A stretch of DNA of 64,000 nt from assembly GCA_964464895.1 (NCBI GenBank), contig CAYXGY010000005.1, positions 1-64,000 of the forward strand. The letters are read 5' to 3'. The notes below the pieces were generated by a model. The model saw only the letters and a program-made list of their open reading frames with translations, did no database searches and had not been told where the DNA came from. Position 1 is the stretch's first letter. Every line of letters starts with the position of its first letter. This stretch comes from Helicobacter_D sp964464895. GTDB lineage: Bacteria; Campylobacterota; Campylobacteria; Campylobacterales; Helicobacteraceae. A program made the translations under genes and the position numbers. Of this stretch, positions 41,085 to 48,944 are shown one piece after another.

Positions 41085-41161
41085 GCGTTCATAGCTCAAT
41101 TGGATAGAGCATCAGACTTCGGATCTGAGGGTTGGGGGTTCGACTCCCTCTGAGCGTACCA
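41085..41161 (+). tRNA. tRNA-Arg (anticodon TCG)
   Basis: A 77-base cloverleaf: acceptor GCGTTCA/TGAGCGT with a G-U end pair, D-arm GCTC...GAGC, anticodon stem TCAGA/TCTGA with loop CTTCGGA (anticodon TCG, reading CGA), T-arm with GGTTCGACTCC and an encoded CCA end. It stands alone between znuA and the LOG gene. Confidence 0.95.
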
Positions 41162-41209
41162 CTACAACTTCTTAACATTTATCAATCTAACAATATAAAA
41201 GGCTAAATT

Positions 41210-41896
41210 ATGGATTTAGGCGCATTAGAAATAGAAATCAAAGAGGGCTTAAAAACTTTAGAAAATTTAGAAAATATCATTACAATTTTTGGTGGAGCGC
41301 GTATTAGCAAAGCGAGCAAGGATTATCAGTCGGTTGTGAAGTTGGCACGAAAACTTGCAGCGGAGGGTTACTCTATTATGACAGGTGGCGGACCCGGGAT
41401 TATGGAGGCAGCGAATCGTGGGCTTGTAGAGTATAAAAAAGACTTAGAATGTGGTAAGTTTGGCAAAAGTCAGCCTTGCAATTCTGAAGATTCAAAGACG
41501 AATCCTCCAAGCAATTCTATCGTCTCTATTGGCTTAAATATCAGACTGCCTTTTGAGCAGCAGATGAATCCTTATGTGGAAGTGCCACTAGAATTTCAAA
41601 ATTTCTTTAGCAGAAAATTAGTTTTCAATTATAATTCTACTGCATTTATTGTGGCAGTTGGAGGGTTTGGAACTTTAGATGAACTAAGCGAAGTTTTGGT
41701 GCAGATTGCCACAGGCAAGCACAAAAAGATTCCGATAATTCTCTATGGTAAAGATTATTGGAGAGGATTTATCCAATGGTTAAAAAATGCAATGTTGAAA
41801 GTCGGTGCAATCTCTAAAGAAGAATTAAAATTAATCCAAGTTGCAAATAAACCCAAACAGGTTTTACAGATTTTAAGAAATTATCAAAAGAAATAA
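41210..41896 (+). CDS. LOG family protein (Rossmann fold)
   Basis: A 228-residue protein with the two LOG motifs: GGGPGIMEAANRG (about 62-74) and VGGFGTLDELSEVL, a variant of PGGxGTxxE. LOG enzymes are nucleoside 5'-monophosphate phosphoribohydrolases, often mislabelled lysine decarboxylases. The middle region, about residues 78-105, is rich in Lys, Ser and Asn and is probably an exposed loop. It follows tRNA-Arg. Confidence 0.88.
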   Translation: MDLGALEIEIKEGLKTLENLENIITIFGGARISKASKDYQSVVKLARKLAAEGYSIMTGGGPGIMEAANRGLVEYKKDLECGKFGKSQPCNSEDSKTNPPSNSIVSIGLNIRLPFEQQMNPYVEVPLEFQNFFSRKLVFNYNSTAFIVAVGGFGTLDELSEVLVQIATGKHKKIPIILYGKDYWRGFIQWLKNAMLKVGAISKEELKLIQVANKPKQVLQILRNYQKK

Positions 41897-41903
41897 TTCT
41901 GTA

Positions 41904-41993
41904 TTAAAACACAGGGTTATTTAAGCCATACATCATAAAAAGCACCATAAATGCAGCAAAAATTCCAAGCAATAAAGGGATGAACTTTGACAT
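41904..41993 (-). CDS. 29-residue single-pass membrane peptide
   Basis: The ORF encodes MSKFIPLLLGIFAAFMVLFM followed by MYGLNNPVF. It is one membrane helix with a short polar tail. AAGGA lies five bases before its ATG. Its start is only 17 bases from the rarA start on the other strand, so the two 5' ends overlap. The helix plus clean ribosome binding site support a real small membrane protein. I do not recognise a family. Confidence 0.6.
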   Translation of the reverse strand: MSKFIPLLLGIFAAFMVLFMMYGLNNPVF

Positions 41994-42009
41994 ATTTTTC
42001 CTTAAAAGA

Positions 42010-43206
42010 ATGAAAATGAAAGATTTAGCATACAATAAAAGACCTAAAAGTTTTCAAGACTTTATTGGGCAATCACATCTTTTTGGAGAAAATGCACCTT
42101 TTATGCGTCTTATTTTGACACATAAGATTCCGCATAGCTTTTTTTTCGGACCTCCCGGAAGTGGCAAGACAAGTGCGGCAATTCTGATTGCTAAAACAAT
42201 GGATTCTCCCTTTTATTCTTTGAATGCTACGAGTTTTAAGGCAGAGGATTTGCGTGGAATTTTGAAAAACTATCAAAATACCCTACAAAAACCCCTAATT
42301 TTCATTGATGAAGTGCATCGCTTAAATAAAACACAACAAGAAATGCTTTTGCCCATTATGGAAAATCATCAGGCTTTATTTTTAGGTGCTTCCACAGAGA
42401 ATCCCTATTTTGCACTCACTCAAGCGATTCGTTCGCGCTCTATGGTATTTGAATTTTATCCTTTAAGCAAAGAAGATTTAGAGAAAATTTTAGAATCCTA
42501 TTCACTCAATGCGGAGGTGAAAGACTTCCTGATTCAAACGAGTGGCGGAGACGCTAGGGCAATGTTGAATTTGTTAGATTGTGCATTAGCCACAAAGCTA
42601 CCTTTAAATGTGGAATTATTAGAGTCTTTTCGCAAAACTTCATTGAGCGGCACGAGTGAATTAGATACGCATTATAACCTTATTTCCGCGATGATTAAGA
42701 GTATTCGGGGAAGTGATGAAAATGCAGCCATTTATTATCTTGCGCGTTTGATTGCAGGAGGAGAGAATCCAGAGTTTATTGCGCGCCGCCTCGTAATTTT
42801 AGCGAGTGAAGATATTGGTAATGCTAACCCCAATGCGCTCAATTTGGCTAATTCTACAATGCAAAGCGTGGCAAAAATTGGCTATCCTGAGGCGAGAATT
42901 ATTTTAGCACAATGTGTCATTTATCTTAGTTGCTCTCCTAAATCCAATAGTGCCTATCAAGCAATTGATAATGCAATATCTTATGTAAAGAAGCACCCAA
43001 ATGAGCCGATTCCACCGCATATTTTACAATTTCATAAAAACTACCTTTATCCTCATAATTTTGGGGGTTGGGTGGAGCAAAAATATTTGGATAAAGATTT
43101 AGAATTTGTGCAATGGCTTCCTAAGGGTTTTGAGAAAACCTTGAAAGAATGGCTAGACAAAATCAAGGGAAAAGCAAATAACCCTAAGGTAGAATCGGAA
43201 GAGTAA
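42010..43206 (+). CDS. rarA: Replication-associated recombination protein A (MgsA/RarA)
   Basis: An AAA+ ATPase acting at stalled replication forks. The 398-residue product has LAYNKRPKSFQDFIGQSHL, Walker A FGPPGSGKTSAA, Walker B LIFIDEVHRLNK, sensor 1 GASTENPYF and the C-terminal SEDIGNANPNAL and PHNFGGWVEQKYL segments of the family. The start may be 42010 or 42016; the frame from 41980 would run into the divergent mini-gene. The magIII ATG overlaps its stop (TAATG). Confidence 0.93.
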   Translation: MKMKDLAYNKRPKSFQDFIGQSHLFGENAPFMRLILTHKIPHSFFFGPPGSGKTSAAILIAKTMDSPFYSLNATSFKAEDLRGILKNYQNTLQKPLIFIDEVHRLNKTQQEMLLPIMENHQALFLGASTENPYFALTQAIRSRSMVFEFYPLSKEDLEKILESYSLNAEVKDFLIQTSGGDARAMLNLLDCALATKLPLNVELLESFRKTSLSGTSELDTHYNLISAMIKSIRGSDENAAIYYLARLIAGGENPEFIARRLVILASEDIGNANPNALNLANSTMQSVAKIGYPEARIILAQCVIYLSCSPKSNSAYQAIDNAISYVKKHPNEPIPPHILQFHKNYLYPHNFGGWVEQKYLDKDLEFVQWLPKGFEKTLKEWLDKIKGKANNPKVESEE

Positions 43207-43880
43207 TGAGAATCACGAATAGTTATGAATTGTTAGAGTATCTTAAGTCCCAAAATTTATTACCAAACATAGACAAAAACATTTCCACAGCAAAGCTAGA
43301 ATCTCTCAAAGAGATTTGGTGGTGGCCCAATGCTTTGAGCTTCGAAGTAATTGTTGGGGCGATTTTGGTGCAAAATACGCGTTGGGAGCAAGTTTTTGTC
43401 GCACTTGAGGGATTAAAAGTCAAAGGTTTGTTGGATTTGGAATCTCTGAGTGAAGTTTCATTGGTTCTTTTGCAAGATTCAATCCAAAACATTGGATTTT
43501 ATCGTCAAAAAGCAGTGAGAATCCAGAGGATTTGTCAGAATATTTTAAAGGATTTTGGGGATTATGCAAGCTTTTGTGTGCAAGTTTCAAGACAATGGCT
43601 CTTAAGTCAAAAAGGGATTGGCTTAGAAACTTGCGATGCGATTTTGTGCTATGCTTTGGGAAGAGAAGTGATGGTCGCAGACCGTTATGCTTATAAATTA
43701 CTCCAAACTTATGGCTACACTTTAGAATCTTATGAGGATTTGCAGGATTGGTTGCAGGGTGGAGTGATACAAAATTATGATAAAGTTTGCGCACTTTATG
43801 GCTTTGAAATCCCTGTAAATCTACTATTTGCAAGATTTCACGGAAAGATTGTAGAATATTGTAAAAATCATAAAATTTAA
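43206..43880 (+). CDS. magIII: 3-methyladenine DNA glycosylase MagIII (endonuclease III family)
   Basis: MagIII removes 3-methyladenine from DNA. The 224-residue product matches the H. pylori enzyme as I remember it: WWWPNALSFEVIVGAILVQN, the HhH segment LLSQKGIGLETCDAILCYAL, MVADRYAY with the catalytic-region Asp, and ARFHGKIVEYCK at the end. It lacks the four-Cys FeS cluster of endonuclease III, as MagIII does. It is coupled to rarA, so two DNA-damage functions share a transcript. Confidence 0.92.
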   Translation: MRITNSYELLEYLKSQNLLPNIDKNISTAKLESLKEIWWWPNALSFEVIVGAILVQNTRWEQVFVALEGLKVKGLLDLESLSEVSLVLLQDSIQNIGFYRQKAVRIQRICQNILKDFGDYASFCVQVSRQWLLSQKGIGLETCDAILCYALGREVMVADRYAYKLLQTYGYTLESYEDLQDWLQGGVIQNYDKVCALYGFEIPVNLLFARFHGKIVEYCKNHKI

Positions 43881-43889
43881 GGAAAGATT

Positions 43890-45281
43890 GTGCAAAAATA
43901 TGAAAATTTTGAACCTCTAAAGGTATTTTTGGAAATTTGTGCGATTCCGCACGCAAGCTTTAAAACAGAGTTGCTCAAAGAATGGATTATCCAAGAAGCG
44001 CAAAAATTTGGGGCAAATGTGCAGTGTGATAATGCGGGTAATGTGCTTTGCACGAAAGGTTCTCCTAAACTATGCTTACAAGGGCATTACGATATGGTTT
44101 ATGTAGGAGAATCTGCGAAGTTTCAAGTCAAACCAAAGTTTATCAAACGCAAGGGCAAAGAGTTTTTGTGTGCTAAGGATTCTAGTTTGGGAGCGGATAA
44201 TGGAGCGGCTTTAGCCTGTATGTTGCTTGCTTTGAGAGATTGTCAGCATATAGAATGTTTATTTACGATTGATGAGGAAGTGGGAATGCTAGGTGCAAGA
44301 GAGATTGCATTGACTCTCAAGTCTCCTTATATGCTAAATTGCGATAGTGAGGAGATTAGTGAAGTAGTGTATTCGTGTGCGGGAGGATATGATTTAGAAT
44401 GTAGAGCAAACTTTAAAACTCTTCCAATCCCACAGAATTGTGAATTGATAGAAATTCATACACAGGGATTTATTGGCGGACATAGCGGGATTGAAATCCA
44501 CAAAGGGATTCCTAATGCGGTAATAGAATTAGCCCAAGTGGCTCAAGCCCTAGTAGAATGTGGCGCACTCGTCATAGAATTTTTGGGAGGCGAGAAAAGA
44601 AACTCTATTCCTGTCAATGCGACTTTATTAATTGCGATTCCACAGAGTCAAATCATACAATGTAAAGAAGTGATAGAGAGAATCCAGAAAGAAAAGCGAA
44701 AAGATTCCGCATATTTTAAAATAACGTCAATCAATCTAACGCAACTCAATGCAGCAAAACAACGATATTTTGATATTTGTCCGTTGCTAGAGGCACTTTT
44801 GAGCATACAAAATGGCGTCATCGTTGCGGATAAAGGCGAGCCGATTCTTTCAAGCAGTCTTGGAATCCTGCGACAAACACCCAAAGGCGAAGAAACACAA
44901 GTGCATTTTATCGCAATGGGACGCGGCAATCAAGAATCTTTAATGCAAGAAAACATCGCAAAAGAAAAAACAAAATTGCAAACGTTGGGCTTTGATGTGG
45001 AATTGTTAGATTATTATGCGCCTTGGGAGAGAGAAGAAAGTGAGTTATTGAAAGTGGTTTGGGAGATTGTTTGTGCGCATAATCCTCAAGCGGAGCTAAA
45101 AAGCATTCACGCAGGGCTTGAATGTGGAATCTTAAAGCAAAAATATCCCGCAATCAGTTTTGTTTCCATTGGTCCTACGATTTCGCATCCGCATTCTGTT
45201 AAAGAAGAAATGGATTTAGAAAGTTTTGTGCAATTTGATAGGATTTTAAAAGAGGTCTTAAAAAGATTCCAAGCATTTTAG
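43890..45281 (+). CDS. pepD: Aminoacyl-histidine dipeptidase PepD (M20 family)
   Basis: A 463-residue zinc peptidase. It has the first metal His-x-Asp in CLQGHYDMVYV, the bridging Asp in LGADNGAALACML, the catalytic Glu pair in TIDEEVGMLGA and NCDSEE. Substrates of family members are Xaa-His dipeptides. The start is GTG with AAGGA six bases upstream, nine bases after magIII. Confidence 0.9.
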   Translation: MQKYENFEPLKVFLEICAIPHASFKTELLKEWIIQEAQKFGANVQCDNAGNVLCTKGSPKLCLQGHYDMVYVGESAKFQVKPKFIKRKGKEFLCAKDSSLGADNGAALACMLLALRDCQHIECLFTIDEEVGMLGAREIALTLKSPYMLNCDSEEISEVVYSCAGGYDLECRANFKTLPIPQNCELIEIHTQGFIGGHSGIEIHKGIPNAVIELAQVAQALVECGALVIEFLGGEKRNSIPVNATLLIAIPQSQIIQCKEVIERIQKEKRKDSAYFKITSINLTQLNAAKQRYFDICPLLEALLSIQNGVIVADKGEPILSSSLGILRQTPKGEETQVHFIAMGRGNQESLMQENIAKEKTKLQTLGFDVELLDYYAPWEREESELLKVVWEIVCAHNPQAELKSIHAGLECGILKQKYPAISFVSIGPTISHPHSVKEEMDLESFVQFDRILKEVLKRFQAF

Positions 45282-45341
45282 TGAAATCCTAAAGAGATTC
45301 TGCTAAAATTATGCGAAATTTAGATGATTAGGAAATCCTCA

Positions 45342-46214
45342 ATGATAAAAAATCAATGGAATTTAAAACTTCTCTGTCCGCTTATTTGCTTTAGTATCTT
45401 GTCGTTTAATTCTAGTTTATTTGCTGCTCCCTCTCTTGTCAATGGGATTGCATTTTTTGTGAATGATTATCCTGTTACTTTAATGGAAATGTATAAGATA
45501 CAGCAACGCGATAAAGTTTCACAACAGGTTGCAATGGATTTGTTGATTAATGACCGCTTGCATAAAGAAGAGATTGACAAGAGAAAAATCGTCATTAGTG
45601 AGATTGAGATTCAAGATGAGATTGCACGAATCGCAAGGCAAAACAAAGCGACATTAGAGCAAGTCAAAAGCTATATTATAGGCAATGGCGGGAGTTGGGA
45701 GCATTATAAGGAAGAAATCAAACACAATTTACAAAAAAGAAAACTTTACCAGTCTATTACACAAGAGGGTTTAAGAATGGTAGATGAAAAAGAGCTAGAA
45801 AATTACTATTCTACCCATAGGCAAGAATTTTCTATCCCTCAAAGCATTGAAGTGGTAAAGTATTTTAGCAACAATGCACAAGCACTTGAAAAAGTCGTTC
45901 AAAGCAATGGCAAAGTGATTCCAAGTGGTGTGAAAAAAACAAATGAAGTATTGCAGACGATAGAATTGCATCCCCAAATTGTCCAAGCTTTCACACAAGG
46001 GGCAGTGGGTAGATTTACGCCAATTTTTCCGATTGCTGATGAATTTGTCGTGTTTGTGATTAAAGCTAAAAATAATCCCGCTCTTTTGCCTTATGAGAAC
46101 GTGCGTAATGTTGTAATGCAAAAAATTATGGAGCAAAAAGAGGATTATTTGATTTATGAGTATTTTGAGAAATTGCGCTCTAATGCGAGAGTAGATATTG
46201 TGCGTTTAAATTAA
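45342..46214 (+). CDS. SurA/PPIC-like periplasmic peptidyl-prolyl isomerase or chaperone
   Basis: A 290-residue exported protein with a signal peptide (ICFSILSFNSSLFA), a SurA-N helical domain (about 20-150: VNGIAFFVNDYPVTLMEMYKI, MDLLINDRLHKEEIDKR) and a degenerate PPIC region (about 155-260). It probably escorts outer-membrane proteins. The catalytic PPIase residues are not obvious, so chaperone function is more likely. The ATG at 45342 has AGGA upstream; the ATG at 45324 has no ribosome binding site. Confidence 0.85.
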   Translation: MIKNQWNLKLLCPLICFSILSFNSSLFAAPSLVNGIAFFVNDYPVTLMEMYKIQQRDKVSQQVAMDLLINDRLHKEEIDKRKIVISEIEIQDEIARIARQNKATLEQVKSYIIGNGGSWEHYKEEIKHNLQKRKLYQSITQEGLRMVDEKELENYYSTHRQEFSIPQSIEVVKYFSNNAQALEKVVQSNGKVIPSGVKKTNEVLQTIELHPQIVQAFTQGAVGRFTPIFPIADEFVVFVIKAKNNPALLPYENVRNVVMQKIMEQKEDYLIYEYFEKLRSNARVDIVRLN

Positions 46215-46233
46215 AGGGGCAAGGTTGCTAAAG

Positions 46234-46761
46234 ATGAAAAGGGTTTTTCAAATAGGGAGTTTTTGTATGGTGATGAGTACGGTTGCAGGTGTGTTCGTAG
46301 GTTGTGCTGCAGGAGATTCTATCACGCCTAATGAGCCGAAGTTTTCCCAATGCTATAATCAAGAAACCAACACGGCTAAAAATTGTGAAGCAATGGACTT
46401 TAAGAATCTTTTAGAATCTAAAAAAGAATGGAAAATCCATTCCTATCATTTTAAAGGCAATACGATTATTTTAGAAAAACAGATAGAGAACCCCCCGATT
46501 TTGCGATTTCATAATCAAGAAATCAATGGCACATTGGGTTGCAATCAGTTTTTTGGAGGCTATTTAATAGAGGGTAATCATTTCAATCCTGTTAATATTG
46601 GAATGACGCGCAAAATGTGCGAACCAAAAACAATGGAACACGAAGACATTATGGTACGTAATTTTTTAAATACCCCTACGAAAATTCTTATTGTAGAAGA
46701 AGTTGAGGGAATGAGTAAAATTTTCTTTATAGGAAAAGATTTTTATATGGTCTTAAATTAA
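46234..46761 (+). CDS. META-domain (HslJ-like) lipoprotein
   Basis: A 175-residue protein with a lipoprotein signal (STVAGVFVGC). Its META domain includes FHNQEINGTLGCNQFFGGY and NIGMTRKMCEPKTMEHED, the typical 'GxxGCNxFxG...TxMxC' pattern. Related HslJ affects novobiocin resistance in E. coli. The two conserved Cys may pair. AAGG lies nine bases before the ATG at 46234. It follows the SurA-like gene by about 20 bases. Confidence 0.85.
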   Translation: MKRVFQIGSFCMVMSTVAGVFVGCAAGDSITPNEPKFSQCYNQETNTAKNCEAMDFKNLLESKKEWKIHSYHFKGNTIILEKQIENPPILRFHNQEINGTLGCNQFFGGYLIEGNHFNPVNIGMTRKMCEPKTMEHEDIMVRNFLNTPTKILIVEEVEGMSKIFFIGKDFYMVLN

Positions 46762-46836
46762 AGGCATAAGTTTAAAGATATTTTTACCAAAATTACAATA
46801 GGCTTTAGATTTTAAGATTAATGAAAAAGGCAAAGT

Positions 46837-47640
46837 ATGTGGGTTACGAAATCCTATAATGATAAATTCCAACAAGAATATAAAATAGAGCGCAAATTAC
46901 ACGAAATCAAGGGCGAAAGGCATACCTTAGAGCTTTTTAATTCTGAAGCATTTGGTGAGATTGCTTTATTAGATGAGGGAATGTTGCTTCAGAATATGCT
47001 TTGTGTGCAAAGTGAGTTTTTGGCTCATCTTCTAGCTTGTTCGCATAAATCCCCCAAACGCGTGCTAATTGCTGGGAGTTTCAACCTAGAAATTGCATTT
47101 GAATTTTTGCGTCATAAAGATTTATATGTGGATTTTTTGCAATTTGATTTGAAAGTATTAGAATCATTGGTTAGCTTTTTGCCGCATTATAAAGAAGTAA
47201 TGGAATCCCCATATTTCACACTGATTCCACAACAAAGCAAAGAATTTTTGGAGCAAAACTCAAAGGAGAGTAGGGCAAGTTATGATATTGTCTTGCTTTT
47301 GGATTCTAAGCAAAATGCTCAAGACTACCAAATGCTCTTAGATGAAAAAGGAATTTTGATGATGAAATCCCCACAGATTTTATTAGAAACTTTAGAAGTT
47401 AAAAAATTATTAGAATCCTTAGGAGACTTTAGGGTGAAAATGCCGTGCTTCGCGCCTTTGTCTCTTTTGCAGGATTGTTATATTTTTGCCTCTAAAGTCT
47501 ATCACCCCACAGCAGATATTCAGTTACAACGCGCAGATATGCTAGAGGATTTGCAGTATTATCACGCAAATTTGCATTTGAGTGCATTTACCTTGCCAAA
47601 ATCTGTTAAAGTGGCACTCTTGGGAGTGGCTAAAAATTGA
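46837..47640 (+). CDS. speE: Spermidine synthase-like polyamine aminopropyltransferase
   Basis: A 267-residue protein of the SpeE family as found in Helicobacter: MWVTKSYNDKFQQEYKIERKL start, SEAFGEIALLDEGMLLQNML, and a Rossmann-like core with VLIAGSFNLEIAFEFL. The usual GGGDG motif is altered (IAGSFNLE) and the catalytic Asp region differs (DIVLLLD), so SAM use or activity needs checking. It is translationally coupled to coaE, the same pair as in H. pylori. Confidence 0.82.
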   Translation: MWVTKSYNDKFQQEYKIERKLHEIKGERHTLELFNSEAFGEIALLDEGMLLQNMLCVQSEFLAHLLACSHKSPKRVLIAGSFNLEIAFEFLRHKDLYVDFLQFDLKVLESLVSFLPHYKEVMESPYFTLIPQQSKEFLEQNSKESRASYDIVLLLDSKQNAQDYQMLLDEKGILMMKSPQILLETLEVKKLLESLGDFRVKMPCFAPLSLLQDCYIFASKVYHPTADIQLQRADMLEDLQYYHANLHLSAFTLPKSVKVALLGVAKN

Positions 47641-48245
47641 GTTTTACGCACGCTATTGCCCTAAGTGGTGGAATCGCAAGCGGTAAAAGCACGGTGGCTT
47701 CCCTGCTTAAACTCTACGGATATTGCGTGATTTGTGCAGACCAAATTGCGCATAAAGTATTAGAGGCTAGCGCGGAAGAAGTGCTCGAAGTGTTTGGTGA
47801 TGGAATCTTAAATTCTAATCCAAAGGATTTTGTTAAAATTGACCGCAAAAAGTTAGGGGCGATTGTCTTTGCAGATAAGCAAGAAAGAGCGAAATTAGAA
47901 TCCATTTTGCACCCAAAAATCAAAGAAGAAATCACATTGCAAGCACATAAACAAGAGAATAAAGGGATTCCATATTTTATTGACATTCCCTTATTCTTTG
48001 AAACAAAACATTATCCAATTTCTCATTCTTTGCTGATTTATGCAACAAAGGAATTGCAGATTGAACGTCTTAAGGTGCGCAATGGTTTAAACACACAAGA
48101 AGCACTAAGCCGCATAGAATCGCAAATGCCACTAGAGGATAAACGCGTAATGGCAAGTTATGTGATTGATAATTGTGGCACTTTAGAGGAATTGCAAAGC
48201 GCAGTAGAAATGTATCTGCACTCTTTGCAGAAGCTTAAAACTTAA
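47637..48245 (+). CDS. coaE: Dephospho-CoA kinase
   Basis: The last step of CoA synthesis. The 202-residue product has the P-loop ALSGGIASGKSTVASLL, the DQIAHKVLE lid-region motif, LHPKIKEEI and FIDIPLFFE, all typical of CoaE. The start is a TTG overlapping the speE stop by four bases. Two tRNA genes follow after a separate promoter. Confidence 0.94.
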   Translation: MSFTHAIALSGGIASGKSTVASLLKLYGYCVICADQIAHKVLEASAEEVLEVFGDGILNSNPKDFVKIDRKKLGAIVFADKQERAKLESILHPKIKEEITLQAHKQENKGIPYFIDIPLFFETKHYPISHSLLIYATKELQIERLKVRNGLNTQEALSRIESQMPLEDKRVMASYVIDNCGTLEELQSAVEMYLHSLQKLKT

Positions 48246-48261
48246 TTTAAGCTTTGTTTGT

Positions 48262-48267
48262 TATAAT
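48262..48267 (+). promoter_or_regulatory. Sigma70-type -10 box for the tRNA-Ala/tRNA-Arg pair
   Basis: A perfect TATAAT followed after about 6 bases by a GC-rich GCGCCC discriminator-like stretch, as expected for a stable-RNA promoter. It lies 23 bases before tRNA-Ala. Confidence 0.6.
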
Positions 48268-48289
48268 TGCGCCCTTTAAGTCAAGTGTA

Positions 48290-48365
48290 GGGGTGTTAGC
48301 TCAGCTGGGAGAGCGCAACGCTGGCAGCGTTGAGGTCAGGAGTTCGAACCTCCTACACTCCACCA
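48290..48365 (+). tRNA. tRNA-Ala (anticodon GGC)
   Basis: A 76-base cloverleaf with acceptor GGGGTGT/ACACTCC, D-arm GCTC...GAGC, anticodon stem CAACG/CGTTG with loop CTGGCAG (anticodon GGC), T-arm with AGTTCGAAC and an encoded CCA. Confidence 0.95.
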
Positions 48366-48369
48366 TTGT

Positions 48370-48446
48370 GCGTCCGTAGCTCAGCTGGATAGAGCAACAG
48401 GTTGCGGTCCTGTAGGTCGGGGATTCGAATTCCTCCGGGCGTACCA
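48370..48446 (+). tRNA. tRNA-Arg (anticodon GCG)
   Basis: A 77-base cloverleaf with acceptor GCGTCCG/CGGGCGT, D-arm GCTC...GAGC, anticodon stem ACAGG/CCTGT with loop TTGCGGT (anticodon GCG, reading CGC and CGU), T-arm with GATTCGAAT and an encoded CCA. Most bacteria use ACG (inosine) here. The GCG form would not need TadA. Confidence 0.93.
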
Positions 48447-48466
48447 CTCTCTTTTCTTGCCTATAA

Positions 48467-48688
48467 TTTTTTAAGCTTATTAATATAAAGTCAAATAGCG
48501 AAAATAAAATATTTGAATTTGAGCAAACCGAGATAGAATTTCTGTTTGTAATTCCCATTAAAATAACAATGAGCTACAATGGAGACATTTCTGTGGCAAG
48601 GCTTTTTAGAGAAAAGCCTAACGCACGATTCAAAACTCATAAAATCTACGATTCTATTCTTTTGATGAAAACAAATTTTTGCATATAA
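48467..48688 (+). pseudogene. Possible gene remnant next to tRNA-Arg
   Basis: An open frame of 73 codons between in-frame stops. An internal ATG at 48569 would give 39 residues (MSYNGDISVARLFREKPNAR and on). No ribosome binding site precedes that ATG. The composition looks protein-like (mixed charged and hydrophobic residues), which suggests a decayed 3' gene fragment beside a tRNA. I recognise no family, and it may be chance. Confidence 0.25.
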
Positions 48689-48848
48689 GAGTTTTTATTA
48701 CATAAGTTCTTTCTTGAATCGTTTATGAACACACCGACTTAAAAGAAAATAAACAGGTGAAAGTAAGTAGAAAAGCTAGCGGAAAAACACTCTGGTTTTT
48801 TTATTATTTTTTAAGTTTTTTTGATTAGAATTGCCATCTCAATAATTG

Positions 48849-48864
48849 TGTAATACTCATTACA
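48849..48864. promoter_or_regulatory. CmeR-type operator palindrome upstream of the efflux operon
   Basis: TGTAATACTCATTACA is a 16-base inverted repeat (TGTAAT...ATTACA). In Campylobacter jejuni the TetR-family repressor CmeR binds a 16-base site with the same arms in the cmeABC promoter, as I recall. It lies about 80 bases before the first efflux gene. No cmeR gene is adjacent here. Confidence 0.6.
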
Positions 48865-48944
48865 TATTTCAGAAATAGTCATCAAATAAAGCAAAGCGTA
48901 GAGTAAAATTCTATGGCTTTGGAGTCAAGTTTAAGTGAGAGAAA

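Larger units (their letters stand above)
48447..48944. other. Intergenic region between the tRNA pair and the efflux operon
   Basis: About 500 bases. The left part contains a 73-codon open frame without a good start (48467-48688). The right part is T-rich and holds a CmeR-type palindrome (48849-48864) and the presumed promoter of the efflux operon. Confidence 0.5.

Noticed and set aside
43420..43956. 178-codon minus-strand ORF over magIII and the pepD start
   Set aside because: Both plus-strand genes are well supported by family motifs. The reverse product has no recognisable domain.
48301..48558. 85-codon minus-strand ORF across the two tRNA genes
   Set aside because: It is antisense to two clear tRNA genes, and its composition reflects the tRNA sequence.
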